Assembly (NCBI GenBank): GCA_020442095.1
Contig: JAGRKY010000119.1
Span: forward strand, 1 to 9,651
Origin: Bauldia sp.
GTDB taxonomy: Bacteria; Pseudomonadota; Alphaproteobacteria; Rhizobiales; Kaistiaceae
Direction: 5' to 3'
Length of the DNA stretch: 9,651 nt
The notes beneath the pieces are model-generated. The model saw nothing but the letters and a program-made list of their open reading frames with translations, was not told the DNA's origin and did not search any database. Positions within the stretch are counted from its first letter, which is position 1. The number at the start of each line of letters is the position of its first letter. The translations under genes were made by a program, and so were the position numbers. Below, in pieces: positions 5,618 to 9,651 of this stretch.

Positions 5618-7039
5618 TCAGGCGGTTCCGCCGACCGTGATCCTGTCGATCCGGAGCGTCGGCTGGCCGACGCCGACCGGCACGCCCTGGCCCTGCTTGC
5701 CGCAGGTGCCGATGCCGGGATCGAGCTGCATGTCGTTGCCGATCATCTTGACCCGGGTGAGGGCATCCGGGCCGTTGCCGATCAGCATCGCGCCCTTGAT
5801 CGCAGGGCCGACCTTGCCGCCCTCGATCCGGTAGGCCTCGGTGCAGGAGAAGACGAACTTGCCGCTGGTGATGTCGACCTGGCCGCCGCCGAAGGAAACG
5901 GCATAGATGCCGTCCTTGACCGAGGCGAGGACTTCCGCCGGATCGGCCTCGCCGCCGAGCATGATCGTGTTGGTCATCCGCGGCATCGGGATATGGGCGT
6001 AGGATTCGCGGCGGCCGTTGCCGGTCGGGGCCATGCCCATCAGCCGGGCATTCTGGCGGTCCTGCATATAGCCGACGAGGATGCCGTCCTCGATCAGCGT
6101 GGTCGAGGAGGTCGGTGTCCCTTCGTCGTCGACGGTCAGCGACCCGCGGCGGCCGGGAATCGTGCCGTCGTCGATGACGGTGACACCCGGCGAGGCGACG
6201 CGCTCGCCCATCAGCCCGGCGAAGGCGCTTTCCTTCTTGCGGTTGAAATCGCCTTCGAGGCCGTGGCCGACGGCCTCGTGGAGGAGAATGCCCGGCCAGC
6301 CGGGGCCGAGCACGATGTCGAAGGTTCCGGCCGGGGCTGGAACCGCGTCGAGATTGACCAGGGCCTGGCGCAGCGCCTCGTCGACGGCCGACTGCCAGGA
6401 TTCCTCGGTGACGAAACGCGCGAAGCCCTCGCGTCCGCCCATGCCGTGAGACCCGGATTCCTGCCGGTCGCCGTCGCCGACCACGACATTCACCCCGACC
6501 CGGACGAGCGGGCGCACGTCGCGCACCAGCCGCCCGTCGGCGCGCAGGATCTCGACGACCTTGTAGGAGCCGGCGAGGGAGGCGGTGACCTGGCGGACCT
6601 TGTCGTTGGCCTGGCGCGCATAGGCGTCGATCTTCTCGAGCAGCTTGACCTTCTCGGCGAAGCTCGGCGCGCCGAGCGGGCTCTCGTCGCCATAGAGCGA
6701 GCGATTGGTGCCCTGCGGGCCCTCGGCATAGGTGCCGGTATGCCCGGCCTTGACCGCCTGGACGGCGTCGGCCGCCCGCTTGATGGCCTCCTCGGAAATC
6801 TCGCCGGAATGGGCATAGCCGGCCGCTTCGCCGGAAACCGCCCGGAGGCCGAAGCCCTGGTTGGTGTCGAAGCTCGCCGACTTCAGCCGCCCGTTATCGA
6901 AGACCAGCCCCTCCGACTGGGCGAATTCGACATAGAGCTCACCATCGTCGGCGCCCTGCAGCGCATCGGCGACGAGCGAGGTCGCGCGCGTCTTGTCCAG
7001 TCCGGCACGGTCGAGGAGCGAGTGGGTCTTGTCGGTCAT
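5618..7039 (-). CDS. tldD: Metalloprotease subunit TldD
   Basis: TldD is the zinc-bearing half of the cytoplasmic TldD/TldE (PmbA) protease, known in E. coli for trimming peptides such as the microcin B17 precursor and for CcdA turnover. The 473-residue protein is full length (E. coli about 481). The HExxxH zinc motif is at H254-E255-H259 within LLHEAVGHGLEGD. The third expected ligand, a cysteine near the C-terminus, is C446 in GIGTCGKQGQGVPVGVGQP. Other family blocks are the N-terminal YVEFAQSEGLVFDNGRLK, GRRGSLTVDDEGTP (297-310) and the FSCTEAYRIEGG region (397-408). ATG 7039 gives a normal N-terminus; only a weak GGA element precedes it. It follows the IalB-family gene on the same strand after 172 nt. 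The partner gene tldE/pmbA is not in the window, so it must lie elsewhere if present. The tldD-ialB-coxB order is one I recall from rhizobial genomes. Confidence 0.97.
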   Translation of the reverse strand: MTDKTHSLLDRAGLDKTRATSLVADALQGADDGELYVEFAQSEGLVFDNGRLKSASFDTNQGFGLRAVSGEAAGYAHSGEISEEAIKRAADAVQAVKAGHTGTYAEGPQGTNRSLYGDESPLGAPSFAEKVKLLEKIDAYARQANDKVRQVTASLAGSYKVVEILRADGRLVRDVRPLVRVGVNVVVGDGDRQESGSHGMGGREGFARFVTEESWQSAVDEALRQALVNLDAVPAPAGTFDIVLGPGWPGILLHEAVGHGLEGDFNRKKESAFAGLMGERVASPGVTVIDDGTIPGRRGSLTVDDEGTPTSSTTLIEDGILVGYMQDRQNARLMGMAPTGNGRRESYAHIPMPRMTNTIMLGGEADPAEVLASVKDGIYAVSFGGGQVDITSGKFVFSCTEAYRIEGGKVGPAIKGAMLIGNGPDALTRVKMIGNDMQLDPGIGTCGKQGQGVPVGVGQPTLRIDRITVGGTA

Positions 7040-7211
7040 TGCGGGGTTCCAGCGGCGATGGGGTCAGCCCGATATGTGTGCCATTTGGCCGGCGGTTCCA
7101 ACCCCCCGGCCGTGCGGACACGTTTCGCGGTGCCGGCAGGGCGCGCGCGTCGGCGGCGCCGCGGACGCTCCGAATCGACGGCGGCCCCTCCGGTCGGCGA
7201 GGCCGATCCGC

Positions 7212-8120
7212 CTAGGGAAGGGACTGGAAGCCCTCTCCGAAGCCGGCCAGCGAGATCGGGATGCCGATGCCTTCTTCCGGCGTCTGGAAGATGATGAAGG
7301 TCGCCGTCTTGCCCTTGTTGAGCTGGCTGAGCAGGTCTTGCTCGAGGATGACCTCGGCGACGCAGCCATTGGGCAGGCAGCGGACGAAGCCGGCCCGGCC
7401 GATGTCGGTGTCGTCAATCTTGAGACCGAGGCCGGACGGCAGCAGGACCCCGAGCGGCGCGAGGATGCGCATGATCTTGGCCTGGCCGTCGGCCGTCTTC
7501 AGGACGATGACGGTGAGACCGACATTGTCACGGTCTTCCGCCGTGACGAACTGCATGAGCACGCATTGCTCGCTCTGCGCCCCGGCCGGCGTGTCGCAAC
7601 GGACCTGCCAGTCGCCATGGGTCGAACGGACCGGCGGCTCGTTCTCGGTCGGCGGCGCGATCGACACCGCCGCGTCGCGGACATCCGGCGCCGGCGCGTC
7701 AGTGGTCGGATCGGCCGGCACCTGGTTGACGGTGACTTCCCTGACATCCGGCGGCGGCGGTGCGTCGCCCGGCGCGAGGTCGACCGGCGTCCTCTGGTCG
7801 CTCGTCACGGTCGAGCCGGGGCCGCTGTCGAACATGCCAAGCGCATAAAGCACGACGACGACGGCGATCGCGACGGCAAGAAGCCCGGCGACGATCGCCA
7901 GGATCGGAACCAGCCGGCTCCGCCGCGGCGGCGGCTCATCATAGCCTTCCGCGCCGTCGTCGAAGTCGTCATAGACCGGGTCGTGCGGGGAGCGGCCGTC
8001 ATCGTCGTAGAGGCCGTCATCCTCGTATTCGTAGCCCTGGTCGTCGAGTTCCTCATAGTGGGCATTGCGGTCGTAAGCCCTGAGTTGCCGGCCCCGCCGA
8101 TCGTCCACGTCGTTGTGCAT
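7212..8120 (-). CDS. IalB-family protein with acidic cytoplasmic tail and membrane anchor
   Basis: This 302-residue protein has a C-terminal invasion-associated locus B (IalB) domain, about residues 167-300. It opens with HGDWQVRCDTP and ends with ISLAGFGEGF. It has four cysteines (C175, C186, C248, C253) that could form two disulfides, the last pair in FVRCLPNGCVA. A single membrane helix (about 70-94) follows a PPPRRSR stop, so the IalB domain should lie in the periplasm. A Pro/Asp-rich linker (about 98-165) joins them. Before the helix is an unusual 66-residue cytoplasmic tail very rich in Asp, Glu and Tyr and probably disordered. IalB was named for erythrocyte invasion by Bartonella, but the family is common in free-living alphaproteobacteria, where its job is unclear. 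Typical members are about 160-220 residues with a cleaved signal peptide, so this is long. ATG 8120 is used; a GAGA element precedes it by about 10 nt. It is divergent from coxB. Confidence 0.9.
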   Translation of the reverse strand: MHNDVDDRRGRQLRAYDRNAHYEELDDQGYEYEDDGLYDDDGRSPHDPVYDDFDDGAEGYDEPPPRRSRLVPILAIVAGLLAVAIAVVVVLYALGMFDSGPGSTVTSDQRTPVDLAPGDAPPPPDVREVTVNQVPADPTTDAPAPDVRDAAVSIAPPTENEPPVRSTHGDWQVRCDTPAGAQSEQCVLMQFVTAEDRDNVGLTVIVLKTADGQAKIMRILAPLGVLLPSGLGLKIDDTDIGRAGFVRCLPNGCVAEVILEQDLLSQLNKGKTATFIIFQTPEEGIGIPISLAGFGEGFQSLP

Positions 8121-8432
8121 AGCGCTATTTCTCTTTGGCGCCGGGCGCCTGTTTTCCGCTCACCCGGACGCAACCAGATGCCGAATCGCTTGCTGCGCAT
8201 CCTGCACCAAACTAACCTGCGTTGAAAATCCACGGTTTTGCGCCAGAAAAATGGCCAAGACGGGCGCGATTTGCCGCATCGTCGTTCGGGCCCGTCCCGT
8301 TGCGGCGAAAATCGGCATATGGTTTCTGTCTGGTACGACTCGCGCGAAACCCGGATTGCGAGAAGACGACGAGGGGTTCGCTGTGATGCCCGCGTGTCGG
8401 ATGGGGCGGGCCGGTGGGCAAAGGAGAGAAGC
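8121..8432. promoter_or_regulatory. Divergent intergenic region between the IalB-family gene and coxB
   Basis: These 312 bases must hold the promoters for the - strand IalB-family gene and for the coxB-coxA operon. I find no -35/-10 pair that fits CTTGAC-N17-CTATAT well in either direction. A GCATAT at 8315-8320 resembles a -10 for coxB but lacks a matching -35. Two small dyads are present: GGCGC-CGG-GCGCC (8137-8149) in the leader of the IalB-family gene, and AAAATC-CAC-GGTTTT (8225-8239), a possible operator. The coxB frame is open back to 8238, but the translation there looks like random Arg-rich sequence, so I call no gene. Confidence 0.4.
8421..8426 (+). promoter_or_regulatory. Ribosome binding site for coxB
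   Basis: AAGGAG lies 6 nt before GTG 8433. It fixes that GTG as the start and rules against in-frame ATGs further upstream (8319, 8238). Confidence 0.85.
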
Positions 8433-9326
8433 GTGAAGCAGGCATTTTCTTGGCTATGGGGCAGCATGCTGCTCGCCGTGTTGCTCATGACCGGGACCGC
8501 AGGTCCGGCTCTGGCGACCCAGCCGAAGCCCTGGGAGATCAATCTCCAGCCGGCCGGATCGCCGATCATGCAGATGATCCACAGCTTCAATAACGGCCTC
8601 CTGATCGTGGTCACGTTGATCGTGCTGCTCGTCCTGGCGCTTCTGGTCGTGGTGATGCTGCGCTTCAACGAGCGCGCCAACCCGGAGCCCTCCAAGACCA
8701 GCCACAACACGCTGATCGAGGTGGTCTGGACCGTATTGCCGATCCTGATCCTCGTCGGTGTCGCGGTGCCGTCCTTCTCGCTGCTGATCGCCGAGCATGA
8801 TCCGGCCCGGGCGGTCCAGAACTACGATCCGGAAAAGACGCTGACCATCAAGGCGACCGGCATGGCCGCCTGGTACTGGACCTACGACTATCCGGACAAC
8901 GGAGACATCTCGTTCTCGTCGTTCATGCTGACCGACGACCAGATCACCGACCCGAAGACCCAGCCCCGGCTGCTGGCGGTGGACAACAATCTCGTCGTGC
9001 CGACCGGCACCGTGATCCGCATGCTGGTGACGGCGGAGCCGCTCGGGGTGATCCATTCCTTCGCGGTGCCGTCGCTCGGTTTCAAGATCGACGCGATCCC
9101 GGGCCGGTTGAACGAGACCTGGTTCCTGGTCGAGCGCGAGGGCATGTATTACGGCCAGTGCTCGGAACTCTGCGGCCGCAACCACGCCTTCATGCCGATC
9201 GCCATCCAGGCGGTGTCGCCGGAGAAATATGCGGAATGGGCGAAGGCGGCCGAGACCGATCTCGACGCGGCCTACAAGCTGCTTCCGCCGCCGGCGGCCC
9301 AGGATGCCGAGGCAGGGGACGTCTAG
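8433..9326 (+). CDS. coxB: Cytochrome c oxidase subunit II (aa3 type)
   Basis: Subunit II (CoxB/CtaC) takes electrons from cytochrome c through its binuclear CuA centre and passes them to subunit I. The 297-residue protein starts with a signal peptide (core GSMLLAVLLMTGTAGPALA, cleavage near residue 28). Two membrane helices follow, at about 53-76 and 97-119. The periplasmic cupredoxin domain carries the aromatic electron-entry motif WYWTYDYP (147-154). The CuA ligands are H208 in VIHSFAVPS, then C243, E245, C247, H251 and M254 in CSELCGRNHAFM. All are intact. There is no fused C-terminal cytochrome c domain; the tail is a short Ala/Asp-rich end. The start is GTG, preceded by a strong AAGGAG. 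coxA follows after 68 nt on the same strand, so the two are probably one operon that continues past the window. The IalB-family gene is divergent upstream. Confidence 0.97.
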   Translation: MKQAFSWLWGSMLLAVLLMTGTAGPALATQPKPWEINLQPAGSPIMQMIHSFNNGLLIVVTLIVLLVLALLVVVMLRFNERANPEPSKTSHNTLIEVVWTVLPILILVGVAVPSFSLLIAEHDPARAVQNYDPEKTLTIKATGMAAWYWTYDYPDNGDISFSSFMLTDDQITDPKTQPRLLAVDNNLVVPTGTVIRMLVTAEPLGVIHSFAVPSLGFKIDAIPGRLNETWFLVEREGMYYGQCSELCGRNHAFMPIAIQAVSPEKYAEWAKAAETDLDAAYKLLPPPAAQDAEAGDV

Positions 9327-9381
9327 GACCGGGGTGCAATTTTGGCTGAGCGTGCCTTGCACAGCTCGCCACTGGAATTCG

Positions 9382-9387
9382 AAGGAG
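9382..9387 (+). promoter_or_regulatory. Ribosome binding site for coxA
   Basis: AAGGAG lies 7 nt before ATG 9395 and fixes the coxA start. Confidence 0.85.
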
Positions 9388-9394
9388 ACGACTG

Positions 9395-9651
9395 ATGGCT
9401 AAGAGCGCGGCAGAAGCAGCCCATGAACACCACCACCCGACGGGGTGGCGGCGCTGGCTCTACTCGACGAACCACAAGGATATCGGCACGCTGTACCTGA
9501 TCTTCGCGATCATCAGCGGTATCATCGGCGGCGCGCTGTCGATCGGTATCCGGCTCGAACTGATGCAGCCGGGCATGCAGATCTTCGGCGATCCCGAGCT
9601 CTTCAACGTCTTCACGACGGCCCATGGCCTGATCATGATCTTCTTCATGGT
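9395..9651 (+). CDS. coxA: Cytochrome c oxidase subunit I (aa3 type), 5' end only
   Basis: This is the start of subunit I (CoxA/CtaD), the haem a / haem a3-CuB catalytic core of the proton-pumping terminal oxidase. The frame runs off the right edge, so only 85 residues are seen. A His-rich cytoplasmic N-terminus (HEHHHP) is followed by the family signature [16 protein letters not shown] (24-39). The first membrane helix, which includes [15 protein letters not shown], comes next. The [17 protein letters not shown] segment opens the second helix; its His, H77, is the expected low-spin haem a ligand. The CuB and haem a3 ligands lie beyond the window. It is the second gene of the coxB operon. Confidence 0.96.
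   Translation, partial: MAKSAAEAAHEHHHPTGWRRWLYSTNHKDIGTLYLIFAIISGIIGGALSIGIRLELMQPGMQIFGDPELFNVFTTAHGLIMIFFM

Noticed and set aside
7088..7117. GGTTCCAACC flanked by GGCCGG/CCGGCC, resembling a tRNA T-arm
   Set aside because: No cloverleaf, acceptor stem or CCA end can be built around it; it is a simple GC-rich dyad.
5993..8225. Two long + strand open frames (433 and 410 codons) opposite tldD and the IalB-family gene
   Set aside because: They are shadows of well-supported genes, show low-complexity Arg/Asp/Gly translations, and have no good ribosome binding site.
8238..8432. Upstream in-frame extension of coxB (65 codons)
   Set aside because: The AAGGAG six bases before GTG 8433 and the signal peptide that follows fix the start; the extension encodes Arg-rich sequence unlike any CoxB.

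Overview
The window is about 9.65 kb of GC-rich chromosomal DNA. Gene content, gene order and promoter style point to an alphaproteobacterium, most likely of the order Hyphomicrobiales (Rhizobiales). Three signs support this: a DUF6101-type protein ending in GREIIARN, an RT0821/Lpp0805-type surface lipoprotein divergent from pdxH, and an IalB-family gene between tldD and the aa3 oxidase genes coxB-coxA. I cannot name the genus. Ten protein-coding genes are supported, two of them cut by the window edges. I see no rRNA, tRNA, CRISPR array, insertion sequence or prophage.

Layout. Left block, + strand: the 3' end of a COG4315-type secreted repeat protein (1-267), a strong hairpin (276-305), a GlcD/D-2-hydroxyglutarate-dehydrogenase-like FAD enzyme (343-1773), and a DUF6101-type gene (1915-2475). 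The last converges, with a 9 bp gap, on a surface-antigen lipoprotein gene on the - strand (2485-2973). Middle block: pdxH (+, 3023-3619) is divergent from that lipoprotein and converges, with a 14 bp gap, on a KefB/KefC-type cation/proton antiporter gene (-, 3634-5517). Upstream of the antiporter on the same strand lie tldD (-, 5618-7039) and an unusually long IalB-family gene (-, 7212-8120). Right block: a 312 bp divergent intergenic region, then coxB (+, 8433-9326) and the start of coxA (+, 9395 to the window end).

Functions. Most genes are housekeeping: pyridoxal phosphate synthesis (PdxH), oxidation of a D-2-hydroxy acid, potassium/proton homeostasis, the TldD half of the TldD/TldE protease, and subunits II and I of cytochrome c oxidase. 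Only coxB-coxA looks like a tight functional operon. I see no new multi-gene system. The most unusual items are the IalB-family protein, which carries an acidic, tyrosine-rich cytoplasmic tail and a membrane anchor; the hairpins between the first two genes; two promoter candidates that fit the alphaproteobacterial CTTGAC-N17-CTATAT pattern; and the uncharacterised DUF6101-type protein. Several starts were moved from the longest open frame, on ribosome-binding-site, promoter and hairpin evidence.
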